Assembly: GCF_903970965.1 (NCBI RefSeq)
Contig: NZ_CAJCKW010000005.1
Coordinates: 62,001-126,000 of the forward strand
Reading direction: 5' to 3'
Source: Aureimonas sp. ME7
GTDB lineage: Bacteria; Pseudomonadota; Alphaproteobacteria; Rhizobiales; Rhizobiaceae
DNA: 64,000 nt
Within the stretch, counting starts at the first letter, position 1. The number at the start of each line of letters is the position of its first letter. The notes below the pieces were generated by a model. The model saw only the letters and a program-made list of their open reading frames with translations. It searched no databases and was not told where the DNA came from. The position numbers were made by a program, and so were the translations under genes. Of the stretch, positions 42,243-50,295 are shown one piece after another.

Positions 42243-43553
42243 TCAGGATCGGATGTCGCGAGCCGCCGCGATCAGCGAGCGGCCGAGATAGTCGTCCCCG
42301 TCCCGGACGCCGGGCAGGGTGAAGAAGTAGCCGCCGCCGACGGGCTTCACGTATTCTTCCAGCGGCTCGCCATCGAGGCGGCGCTGCACGGCGATAAAGG
42401 CGCGCTCCAGGTCGGCCTGGTAGCTGATGAAGAGAAGGCCCTGATCGAGCTGACCGTTCTTCGTCACGCCGTTGGAATAGTTGAACGGCCGGCGCAGCAT
42501 CAGGCTCGCCTGCGAGCCGGCGTCGCGCGGATTGGCGAGGCGGATATGGGCGTCGAGCCGGGTGGTGGCGCCGTCCGGGTCGGCGCGGTAGTTCGGCACG
42601 TCGGTCTCGTGCGATCCGTCGAACGGCGCACCCGATGCCTTGCGTCGCCCGATGATGCGCTCCTGCTCGCCGAGCGGCGTGCGATCCCAGCGTTCCACGA
42701 GGTTGCGGATGATGCGCACGGCCTGATACGTGCCGCCCCGCGCCCAAGGATGCTCGTCGCGGTCATCCTCGCCGACCCAGACGACGCGGCCCATCTCGGC
42801 GGGATCGCGCGAGTCGGGATTGGCAGAACCGTCGCGAAAGCCGAGGAAGTTGCGCGCGCTTTCCGAGGTGCCGTCGGGCTTCGCCGGCAGGATCGGCACC
42901 GTTCCCTCCTGCTTCCAGCGGATTACCAGAAGGTCGGGGACCGACTTGATGACATCGCGCAGGGCGTGGATCGTCGCGTCCGGGGAATTGGCGCAGATCT
43001 GGATCGACAGGTCGCCGTGGCAAAGCTCGGCGTTCAGCGCGTCGTTGCGAAATTTCGTCATGCGCTGCAGCCGGGCGGGCTTCAGCCCGGCGGCCCACGG
43101 ACGGTCGGCGAAGAAGCTGGCACCCAGCGACAGCGTCATCGTCAGGTCGTCCGGCGCGATCACCGGCCCGAGGATTCCGGAATCGGCCGGCGGAAGCTTC
43201 GGATCGAGTTCGGGCACCGCGCCGCCGGCCATCAGGAAGCGGAAGCGATCGGTGAGCGTGCGAAGAAGGCGCTCTACCTCGTCCGGCGTCTGCGCCACGG
43301 TATCGAACGAGGCGATCATTCCGGCGGCCGGGCGGCGCGTGACGACGCCGGCCTGATGGGCGCCATGGAAAGGAACCACTTCCGGCCGATCGCCGAGACG
43401 CGGCGCGTCCGCGACCTGATCCGGCCGGTTCTCGGCGGCGCGCGCGGCAGCCCCCAGGCCCAGCACCGCCGCGGCCCCGCCGGCCGCTCCGAACAGGAGG
43501 CGCCGCCGGTCGGTTGCCAGATCCGTGGATGGTGGGGGCGACTTGTCGCTCAC
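42243..43553 (-). CDS. efeB: Deferrochelatase/peroxidase EfeB (DyP-type)
   Basis: A 436-residue DyP-type haem peroxidase with a Tat signal (DRRRLLFGAAGG near residue 15-26). The DyP signature GFRDG is at 238-242 with catalytic Asp241, and His336 in AHIRLANPR is the likely proximal haem ligand. EfeB acts in the periplasm; in other bacteria it oxidises ferrous iron or removes iron from haem for the EfeUO system. The start at 43553 overlaps the efeO stop (ATGA). Length and motifs are normal for EfeB. Confidence 0.92.
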   Translation of the reverse strand: MSDKSPPPSTDLATDRRRLLFGAAGGAAAVLGLGAAARAAENRPDQVADAPRLGDRPEVVPFHGAHQAGVVTRRPAAGMIASFDTVAQTPDEVERLLRTLTDRFRFLMAGGAVPELDPKLPPADSGILGPVIAPDDLTMTLSLGASFFADRPWAAGLKPARLQRMTKFRNDALNAELCHGDLSIQICANSPDATIHALRDVIKSVPDLLVIRWKQEGTVPILPAKPDGTSESARNFLGFRDGSANPDSRDPAEMGRVVWVGEDDRDEHPWARGGTYQAVRIIRNLVERWDRTPLGEQERIIGRRKASGAPFDGSHETDVPNYRADPDGATTRLDAHIRLANPRDAGSQASLMLRRPFNYSNGVTKNGQLDQGLLFISYQADLERAFIAVQRRLDGEPLEEYVKPVGGGYFFTLPGVRDGDDYLGRSLIAAARDIRS

Positions 43554-44746
43554 GCCCCGCCCTCCCCCAAGCCCAGCGCCGTACCCAGCCGCTCCATCGT
43601 ATCCGCCGCCCGGTGGAGCGCATCACTCAATTGACGACGACGTTCGGACGGGATCGAGGAGAAGTCAGGCGTTTCGCCCGTGCCGCGCATGGACCGGAGA
43701 TCATCATCGACGCTCGTCAGCGCCGCCTCGACCTCGGCGAGGGCAGCGGGCGCGCCCTGCGAGGCCACCGGCCTCAGCAGCGCCTCGATCTTGCGCAGGC
43801 CCGCAAGCTGGGCGTCGAACTCGTCGAGATCGTTTCCGGCATAGGGACTGATCCCGGCGGAAACGCCGGTATCGGCCATGGCGCGAAGGCCGCGCACCGC
43901 GCCTTGCGCCATGTCGTCCGGACCGAGACGCGCCGCGCGCAACCGGTCTCGTAGGAGCGCCGTGTCGGCCACCAGCTTTGACGAAACCGGCGCCAGCCCG
44001 TCGAGGCTGTTCGCTTCGAAGAGACCGTATTCGAGGCGGTGATAGCCGGTGAAGGCCGTGTCCGCTTCGCGCCCTGCCAGATAGCCCGCCGACGGGTCGA
44101 TCGCGTCGCGCAAGTCCGCGAAGCGCGCGGCGACGGGCTCGACATGCAGATAGGGCGTGCGCGCCTCGCCATAGGCGCGGCGCGCCCCGTCCAGATCGCC
44201 GGCGCGGATCGCCGCGTCCAGCGCTTCGGCCGTGCGAGCGACCTTGGCCCCCTCGGTGGCCAGATACACCTGATACTCGGCCAGGGCGCCGATGAAGGCG
44301 GTGAGCGTCGGCTTCTCGGTCGCGTCGGCGGCGGTGGACGGGGTGACCGTCAGCGTGCCGCGCGGATTCGACAGGAGGCCGCAGGTGATCGCGTAGGTAC
44401 CCTCGCGAAGCCGCGCCGAAAGGGTCTGCGACAGGCCGGGGGCGATGTTCTCGCGCTCCTCCACCACCATGACGCCGTCGAGGATCTCCCATTCCACGGC
44501 GCGATCCGTTCCGTTCACGATGCGGAACGTCGAGCGTCCGGCGGGAACGGTGAGTGCGTTCGGCTGGCAGGCGCCGTCGCGCAGCGTCACCAGAACCGCG
44601 TCGGGCGAGGCCGAGGCATCGCTTCCGGCCCGCATGGAAGCAAGCGCGAAGGCGACGCCGCCGCCCACCATCAGAAGGGCGGACGCGGCGACACCCCACC
44701 AAAGGAGACGGGGCGGCGGCGCCTGGGTCGAAGACGGAGCGCTCAT
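43550..44746 (-). CDS. efeO: Iron-uptake protein EfeO (cupredoxin-M75)
   Basis: A 398-residue EfeO. A membrane-anchor or signal helix (about 14-38) is followed by a cupredoxin domain (about 48-136) with a CxxNxxxxPAG start (CQPNALTVPAG) and a Cys in AITCGLL. An M75 domain (about 145-395) has HxxE at His236-Glu239 (YHRLEYGLF). It delivers iron to EfeU in the periplasm. The start overlaps the efeU stop (ATGA at 44743) and its end overlaps efeB. The order U-O-B is the standard operon. Confidence 0.92.
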   Translation of the reverse strand: MSAPSSTQAPPPRLLWWGVAASALLMVGGGVAFALASMRAGSDASASPDAVLVTLRDGACQPNALTVPAGRSTFRIVNGTDRAVEWEILDGVMVVEERENIAPGLSQTLSARLREGTYAITCGLLSNPRGTLTVTPSTAADATEKPTLTAFIGALAEYQVYLATEGAKVARTAEALDAAIRAGDLDGARRAYGEARTPYLHVEPVAARFADLRDAIDPSAGYLAGREADTAFTGYHRLEYGLFEANSLDGLAPVSSKLVADTALLRDRLRAARLGPDDMAQGAVRGLRAMADTGVSAGISPYAGNDLDEFDAQLAGLRKIEALLRPVASQGAPAALAEVEAALTSVDDDLRSMRGTGETPDFSSIPSERRRQLSDALHRAADTMERLGTALGLGEGGA

Positions 44747-45588
44747 GGCGTTTCGGCCCCTGCCGGCAAGGCGATCGCCGTTCGCGGCGCGGCCGGTCGC
44801 AGAAACAGGGTCAGCGTTACCAGGAGATACAGGACGTAGACGATCGCCTCGCCGAGCGTCGGATCGGCCTGATAGCCGAGGAGGCCGGAAAGCACCGAGC
44901 CGACGAGGCTGTCGGTCGGCAGGACCCCCGTCAGGTCGACCACCACCGTCTGCAACCCGTTCCAGAGACCGGCCTCGTGCAGGTGGCGCAGCGAGCCGGC
45001 GAGGATTCCGGCTGCCACGAACAGGATGAAGACGCCGGTCCAGCGAAAGAAGCGCGTGAGGTCCAGCCGGACGCCGCCCCGATAGATCCCGTAGCCGAGC
45101 AGCGCGGATACGAGAATGCCGAGGAGCGCGCCGAGGGGCCCGGCGGCACCCGGGCTCTGCTGGAAGATCGCGAGCAGGAAGAACACCGACTCCAGACCCT
45201 CGCGCGCCACGGCGAAGAAGACGAGGCCGACCAGCGCCAAGCTGCGGGTCTGCGATCCCGCCAGAGCCGCGTCGATCGAGGATTGGAGTTCAGACTTCAT
45301 CGAACGGGCCGCCCGGCGCATCCACAGGACCATCGAGGTCAGGAGCACCACGGCGATGACGCCGACCACCGCCTCGAATAGTTCCTGCGTCGCCTGGGGA
45401 AATTCGGCGCTCGCCCATTGCAGCCCGGCGCCCGCGAAGAGCGCGAGCGCAACCGCCAGGAAGATGCCGATCCAGACCGCCGGCATCCAAGCGCGGCGCC
45501 CCGTGCGGGCGAGATAGCCGGCGACGATCCCGACGATCAGCGCAGCTTCCAGCCCCTCCCGCAGCATGATCAGAAACGGAACCAGCAT
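44743..45588 (-). CDS. efeU: Ferrous iron permease EfeU (FTR1 family)
   Basis: A 281-residue inner-membrane permease of the FTR1 family with about seven helices. Both iron-transport REGLE motifs are present: REGLEAAL at 10-17 and REGLESVF at 129-136. It imports iron across the inner membrane with EfeO and EfeB. I take the ATG at 45588. The longer frame to 45684 would run through the candidate promoter and adds an unlike N-terminus. It is the first gene of the operon and lies just downstream of a probable Irr box. Confidence 0.92.
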   Translation of the reverse strand: MLVPFLIMLREGLEAALIVGIVAGYLARTGRRAWMPAVWIGIFLAVALALFAGAGLQWASAEFPQATQELFEAVVGVIAVVLLTSMVLWMRRAARSMKSELQSSIDAALAGSQTRSLALVGLVFFAVAREGLESVFFLLAIFQQSPGAAGPLGALLGILVSALLGYGIYRGGVRLDLTRFFRWTGVFILFVAAGILAGSLRHLHEAGLWNGLQTVVVDLTGVLPTDSLVGSVLSGLLGYQADPTLGEAIVYVLYLLVTLTLFLRPAAPRTAIALPAGAETP

Positions 45589-45655
45589 GGCGCGCACGAC
45601 CCAAACGAGACGAACTCCGGCCGACGCCCGGAACTCCTCAACCCGATCGGCACAC

Positions 45656-45684
45656 TGCATAGTCGCTTGGAAAAAGCTTAGCAA
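45656..45684 (-). promoter_or_regulatory. Candidate sigma-70 promoter of the efe operon
   Basis: On the minus strand TTGCTA (45684-45679) and TATGCA (45661-45656) are 17 bases apart, about 70 bases before the efeU start. The iron box lies directly upstream of the -35. The hexamers are reasonable but unproven. Confidence 0.6.
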
Positions 45685-45693
45685 TCACAGTGT

Positions 45694-45710
45694 TTTAGAA
45701 CCGTTCTAAC
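45694..45710. promoter_or_regulatory. Irr-type iron control element (ICE)
   Basis: TTTAGAA-CCG-TTCTAAC at 45694-45710 matches the known Irr consensus TTTAGAA-N3-TTCTAAA at all but the last base; the inner TTAGAAC-C-GTTCTAA is a perfect palindrome. It sits just upstream of the candidate efe -35, a position that in rhizobial relatives is linked to activation by Irr in low iron. The remaining 45711-46007 holds no gene. Confidence 0.8.
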
Positions 45711-46007
45711 GAGAACGTGATGGCATGGGAAAAGGCAATCCATCCGTTGTTTCGAGCAGTCTTTGTCTTCGTTTGATAACCCTCCCGACATTCATGATGG
45801 TCGACGCTCCATAAAACCCAGCGCGGCCGCTCGACGGGCCGACCCGCACGCGCAATCCCTTTCTTCGGTCGCCAGCATCTGGATCGTCCGTGGATCGGAG
45901 ACGGTTCGTCAAGCCGACCGGGCTTTCGCCGGCCGCAGCGCTCGGCCATCTTCCGGGCGAACCGGGCCAGCTCCGAGCCCTTCACCGATATCGAAGAGGA
46001 TACCATC

Positions 46008-46616
46008 ATGAAAATCGCCCTGATCGGCGCGTCCGGAAATGCGGGCTCGCGCATCGCAGCCGAACTGTCTTCGCGTGGGCACAAGGTCACCGCGATCGCG
46101 CGCGATGCGTCCCGCATCACCGCGCTGCCGGGGGTGACGCCGCTGGCCCTCGACATCGCCGATACAGCCGCCTTGGCCGATGCGCTGAAGGGTCACGACG
46201 CGGTGGTGAGTTCCGTCCACTTCCTGGCTTCCGATGCGGAGCAGCTGATCGGCGCGGTCAAGGCGTCCGGTGTCCGGCGCTATCTCGTGGTCGGTGGTGC
46301 GGGAAGCCTTGAGGTGGCGCCGGGGGTCAAACTGTTCGACACCCCGCAATTTCCGCCGGAGTACAAGGCCGAGGCGACCAAGGGCGGCGCCTTCCTCGAC
46401 AGGCTGAAGACGGAAAGCGATCTGGACTGGACGTTCCTGTCGCCCTCGGCCGTTTTCGTGCCGGGAACGCGCACGGGCACGTTCCGCCTCGGCGAGGACC
46501 AGCTGCTGCAGAACGAGAACGGAAGCAGCATCTCGTTCGAGGATTATGCGATCGCGCTCGTCGACGAGATCGAGACGCCGCGCCATTCGCGACGGCGCTT
46601 CACCGTCGGTTACTGA
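46008..46616 (+). CDS. NAD(P)-binding protein of the NmrA/atypical SDR group
   Basis: A 202-residue Rossmann protein. The nucleotide motif is ALIGASGNAGSRIA (4-17), and the rest (VTAIARDASRI, VVGGAGSLEVAPG) follows the YwnB/NmrA-like atypical SDRs. These often act as redox sensors or reductases of unknown substrate. The ATG at 46008 follows AGAGGA about ten bases upstream. It converges with the sensor kinase gene, 18 bases apart. No pathway is suggested by the neighbours. Confidence 0.85.
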   Translation: MKIALIGASGNAGSRIAAELSSRGHKVTAIARDASRITALPGVTPLALDIADTAALADALKGHDAVVSSVHFLASDAEQLIGAVKASGVRRYLVVGGAGSLEVAPGVKLFDTPQFPPEYKAEATKGGAFLDRLKTESDLDWTFLSPSAVFVPGTRTGTFRLGEDQLLQNENGSSISFEDYAIALVDEIETPRHSRRRFTVGY

Positions 46617-46634
46617 GCGGCTGAACGGCGCGTC

Positions 46635-48047
46635 CTAGCGCGGAAGGTGGATCGCGGCTTCCAGACCGGGAGCCCGATCCCGCAGAAGCACATCGCCCCC
46701 GTGCTGGCGCGCGATCGCGCGCGAAATCGAGAGACCGAGGCCGACGCCCCCGGTCTCGGCGTTGCGGGAGGTTTCGAGGCGCAAGAACGGGGCGAACACG
46801 TCCTCCTTTCGATCGGCGGGAATGCCGGGGCCCTCGTCCCGCACCAGGATCTCGATGCCGTCCGGTACGTTCGCCAGCGAGACGCGCGCGCAGCGCCCAT
46901 ATCGAACGGCGTTCTCGATCAGGTTGCGCACCGCGCGCCGAAGGCTGTCCGGTCGGCACCGCAGCGTGACGCGCCCGCTTTCCTCGAACCGGACGTCGTT
47001 GCCGACCTCGGCCAAATCCTCGCACAGGCTTTCCACGAGGGTTTCCAGATCCACCGTTCGCGTCGTTTCGATCTCGCTTTCCTGGCGTGCCAGAGCGAGG
47101 ATCGCCTCCGTCATCGACCGCATCTCGTCGATCGTGGCGAACATGCGCGCCTGGAGTTCTTCGTCTTCCACGAATTCGGCGCGAAGGCGCATGGTGGTGA
47201 GCGGCGTGCGCAGGTCATGGCCGATCGCACCCAGCATCCGCGTGCGGTCCTGTACGAAGCGGTGAAGGCGCTCCTGCATCCGGTTGAAGGCGGCCGCGGT
47301 GTGTCGGATGTCGTCGGGGCCGGTTTCCACCAGCGGAGAAACAGGCTCGCCGCGTCCCAACGCTTCGGCCGCCTCGGCCAGTCCGGCGAGAGGCTTGGCG
47401 ATGCGCCGGATCGCCACCAGAGCAACTAATGCCACGAGCGCGGCCGTCATGGCGAAGGTCACCGGGATCGGGGTGGCCAGGATCGTGCCGGAGAAGTGGT
47501 TGCGATAGGCCGCATTGAAGGTCGTGCCGTCGTTCAGCGGGATCGTGAAACCAGCGCCGAGGTCTCCCGCCAGATCGATGGCCTGCGCGCGCGCATCGAG
47601 ATCGTCGGGCCAGACAGCGGGTGGCGACTGCTGGCTGGCGATCCGAGCCTCGGCCATGGCGCGGGCGGTCTCGCCGGGCGAACCGGCGCCTTGCCGGGTG
47701 GCGTCCTCGCCCGCTTCGAGCAGGCGCGTCAGCGGCGTTTCGAACTCGGCCCGCATTCGCCCGAGCCATGCGTCCGGCCCCGCTTGCGATCCGGGCGCGA
47801 TCCAGAACCTCGTGTATTCGGTAGCGCTGGCACGCGCCACGCCGTCGCGCACGGCGGGGCTGAGCGAGGCGACGAGCCGGGCGAGCGACTGGGTGCGGTT
47901 GACGAACTCGGTGCGCTCGCTCGCCTCCAGCACCTGCTTGCGCTCCTGCCAGACGAAGAGGAACGAGATCGCTTGCGAAAGGAAAAGAGCGCCGAGAAGC
48001 GCTGCCACCAGTTGGCCCGACAGGCTCTTGCGCCACCACCGCATCAT
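46635..48047 (-). CDS. Sensor histidine kinase, EnvZ-type
   Basis: A 470-residue membrane kinase. Two helices (about 13-33 and 193-213) flank a periplasmic region of about 160 residues; a HAMP domain (about 214-265) follows. HisKA holds the phosphorylated His277 in AIGHDLRTPL, and the ATPase part has N-box NLIENAVRYG, DEGPGIP and GGVGLGLSI. The ATG at 48047 overlaps the response regulator stop (ATGA). The pair is divergent from an RND efflux operon, which it probably controls. The signal is unknown. Confidence 0.9.
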   Translation of the reverse strand: MMRWWRKSLSGQLVAALLGALFLSQAISFLFVWQERKQVLEASERTEFVNRTQSLARLVASLSPAVRDGVARASATEYTRFWIAPGSQAGPDAWLGRMRAEFETPLTRLLEAGEDATRQGAGSPGETARAMAEARIASQQSPPAVWPDDLDARAQAIDLAGDLGAGFTIPLNDGTTFNAAYRNHFSGTILATPIPVTFAMTAALVALVALVAIRRIAKPLAGLAEAAEALGRGEPVSPLVETGPDDIRHTAAAFNRMQERLHRFVQDRTRMLGAIGHDLRTPLTTMRLRAEFVEDEELQARMFATIDEMRSMTEAILALARQESEIETTRTVDLETLVESLCEDLAEVGNDVRFEESGRVTLRCRPDSLRRAVRNLIENAVRYGRCARVSLANVPDGIEILVRDEGPGIPADRKEDVFAPFLRLETSRNAETGGVGLGLSISRAIARQHGGDVLLRDRAPGLEAAIHLPR

Positions 48048-48763
48048 GCCGGCGCCACTTCGGCGGCCAGCCGGTAGCCGCCGCCCCAATGGGTCTGGAT
48101 CAAGGACGGGTTCTTGGGATCCTTCTCCACCTTTTTGCGAAGGCGGCTGATCTGGTTGTCGATCGAGCGGTCGAACACGTCGCCTTCCCGGCCAGTCGTC
48201 AGGTCGAGGAGCTGGTCGCGCGTCAGCACCAGCCCGGGATGTTCCACCAACACCTTCAGGAGGCGGAACTCGGCGGTGGACAAGGAAACGCTGACCCCGT
48301 CCTCCCCCAGCAGCTCGCGCCGCCCGAGGTCGAACAGCCAGCCCGCGAAGCGCACGCGCTGGTTCGGGGGAAATTCGCGGTTCGGCGGGACCGCATGGAA
48401 CCGACGGAGCACCGCCTTGATGCGCGCCAGAAGCTCGCGCGCGGAGAAGGGTTTGGTCAGATAGTCGTCGGCCCCCATTTCCAGCCCGATAATGCGGTCG
48501 GTCTCGTCGGCGACGGCGGTCAGGAAGATGATGGGAACGTTGGACTTCGCGCGCAGCTCACGGCAGATGCCGAGCCCGTCCTCGCCCGGCATCATGATAT
48601 CGAGCACCACGAGATCGGGACGCTCGAACTGGAGAAGGCGGCGCAGCGCCCGCCCGCCGTCCGCCACGCTGACGCGGTAGCCCTGCTGGACGAGATACTT
48701 GCACACGAGGTCCCGGATTTCGCGATGGTCGTCGACCACCACGATATGGGGAGCGGCGGACAT
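48044..48763 (-). CDS. OmpR-family response regulator
   Basis: A 239-residue response regulator. The receiver has acidic D11/D12, the phospho-acceptor Asp55 in VVLDIMMPGEDG and the conserved Lys104 in LTKPFSARE. A winged-helix DNA-binding domain (about 130-235) ends with QISRLRKKVEKDP and THWGGGYRLA. GAGGA lies seven bases before the ATG at 48763, favouring this start over the much longer frame. It is co-transcribed with the kinase and divergent from the RND efflux genes; the 232-base gap between them probably holds its binding sites. Confidence 0.92.
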   Translation of the reverse strand: MSAAPHIVVVDDHREIRDLVCKYLVQQGYRVSVADGGRALRRLLQFERPDLVVLDIMMPGEDGLGICRELRAKSNVPIIFLTAVADETDRIIGLEMGADDYLTKPFSARELLARIKAVLRRFHAVPPNREFPPNQRVRFAGWLFDLGRRELLGEDGVSVSLSTAEFRLLKVLVEHPGLVLTRDQLLDLTTGREGDVFDRSIDNQISRLRKKVEKDPKNPSLIQTHWGGGYRLAAEVAPA

Positions 48764-48995
48764 GAAACGGTCCTCGGATAGGTTCGAGCGGTGACGCCCT
48801 TCCGCTTTACATCGTCGCAGGCCGGCGAAGGGCGAAAACTTTGTAACCGAATGTGCCGCATCGGCGTTCAGGTGAGTTGCTGATACAATTTGCGACAAAG
48901 CACTGGGTTGGTGACACACCTTGTGCTGGCGCGCCGCGTTATGACCCATGCCCAAGATGGCGAGGCTTTGCCCTCGCGACCCGGAAAAGGTCCTC

Positions 48996-50291
48996 ATGCC
49001 CATGCACTCCTCTTCGCTGCTTCGGCGCGCCGCAGGGCTTCTGATCTCGGCCGCGGCGATCATGTCGCTGGCGGCCTGCACCGAGCCGGAGGCCGCCTCC
49101 TCGCGCGACAACGCTCCCCCGGCGCCGACGCAGGTCGGCTTCGTAACGCTCCATCCCCAACCGGTGACGCTGCACAGCGACATGGCGGGACGCGTCGTTG
49201 CGTTCCGCACGGCCGAGATCCGGCCGCAGGTTTCGGGCATCGTCGTGGAGCGGGTGTTCGAGCCGGGAAGCCGGGTGGAGGCAGGCGACGTCCTGTTCCG
49301 CCTCGACCCCAAGCCCTATCAGGCGCAGCTGGCCTCCGCGCAGGCGACGCTCGCCAAGACGCAGGCCGCGCTGCCGAGCGTGCAGGCCAAGGCCGAGCGC
49401 TACGCCAACCTGTCGGCCAACTCGGTCGTCACCCAGCAGGACCGCGAGGACGCCCAGTCCCTGTTCCTGCAGACCAAGGCCGACATCGCGGTGGCCGAGG
49501 CGGCCGTCGAAACCGCCCGCATCGACCTGGAGCGCTCCGAGATCCACGCCCCGATCTCCGGCACCATCGGCACCACCAACGTCGATGTCGGCACGCTCCT
49601 GACCTCGGGGCAGGCGGATGCGATCGCCACCATCCGGCAGCTCGACCCGATCTATGTCGACCTCACCGAATCCTCGGGCAACCTGATCCGGCACCGGCAG
49701 GCACTCCAGACCGGCGCCTTCCGCTCCTCCTTCGGCGATGCCGCCTCGCCGCCCGAAATCCGTTTGAGCATGCCGGACGGCACGCCCTATCCCGAGACCG
49801 GCGCCATCGAGGCGCGCGACCGCTTCGTGTCGGAAACCACCAGCAGCTTCACCGTGCGAGCGCGCTTTCCGAACCCTGAGGCGGTTCTCCTGCCTGGGCT
49901 CTACGTGCGCGCATCGCTCGATGTCGGCATCGACGAGAAGGGCTTCCTCGTCCCCCAGCGCGCCGTGACGCGCAACAACAAGGGCGAGGCCACCGCCAGC
50001 TTCCTGACCGCCGAGAACACGGTGGAAACGCGCACGATTGAAGTCTCCACCGATGTCGGCGGCTCCTGGGTGGTGACCGCCGGCGTCAAGGATGGGGACC
50101 GGGTCGTGGTGGACGGGTTCCAGAAGATGCAGCCCGGCAAGCCGGTCTCCCCGATCGAGGTGCAGCTCGACGAGAACGGCGTGGTGAAGCCGGGATCCGA
50201 GCCGGCCGCCGCACCGCAGGCGCCTGCCGAGCCGGAAGGGCCGAAGGTCGCCGCGCGCGGCGAGGCCGCGGCTGCCGAAGCGAAGGAGTGA
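48996..50291 (+). CDS. RND efflux periplasmic adaptor (membrane fusion) lipoprotein
   Basis: A 431-residue AcrA-type adaptor that links the inner-membrane RND pump to an outer-membrane channel. The lipobox SLAAC puts the lipid on Cys28. Then come a barrel-sandwich domain (EIRPQVSGIVVERVFEPGS), an alpha-helical hairpin (about 105-180), a second lipoyl half (SEIHAPISGTIGTTNVDVG), and beta-barrel and membrane-proximal domains. The ATG at 48996 follows AAAAGG by five bases; an ATG at 49002 is also possible. The Ala/Glu-rich C-terminal tail is not conserved in the family. No outer-membrane factor gene follows. Confidence 0.9.
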   Translation: MPMHSSSLLRRAAGLLISAAAIMSLAACTEPEAASSRDNAPPAPTQVGFVTLHPQPVTLHSDMAGRVVAFRTAEIRPQVSGIVVERVFEPGSRVEAGDVLFRLDPKPYQAQLASAQATLAKTQAALPSVQAKAERYANLSANSVVTQQDREDAQSLFLQTKADIAVAEAAVETARIDLERSEIHAPISGTIGTTNVDVGTLLTSGQADAIATIRQLDPIYVDLTESSGNLIRHRQALQTGAFRSSFGDAASPPEIRLSMPDGTPYPETGAIEARDRFVSETTSSFTVRARFPNPEAVLLPGLYVRASLDVGIDEKGFLVPQRAVTRNNKGEATASFLTAENTVETRTIEVSTDVGGSWVVTAGVKDGDRVVVDGFQKMQPGKPVSPIEVQLDENGVVKPGSEPAAAPQAPAEPEGPKVAARGEAAAAEAKE

Positions 50292-50295
50292 CCCC

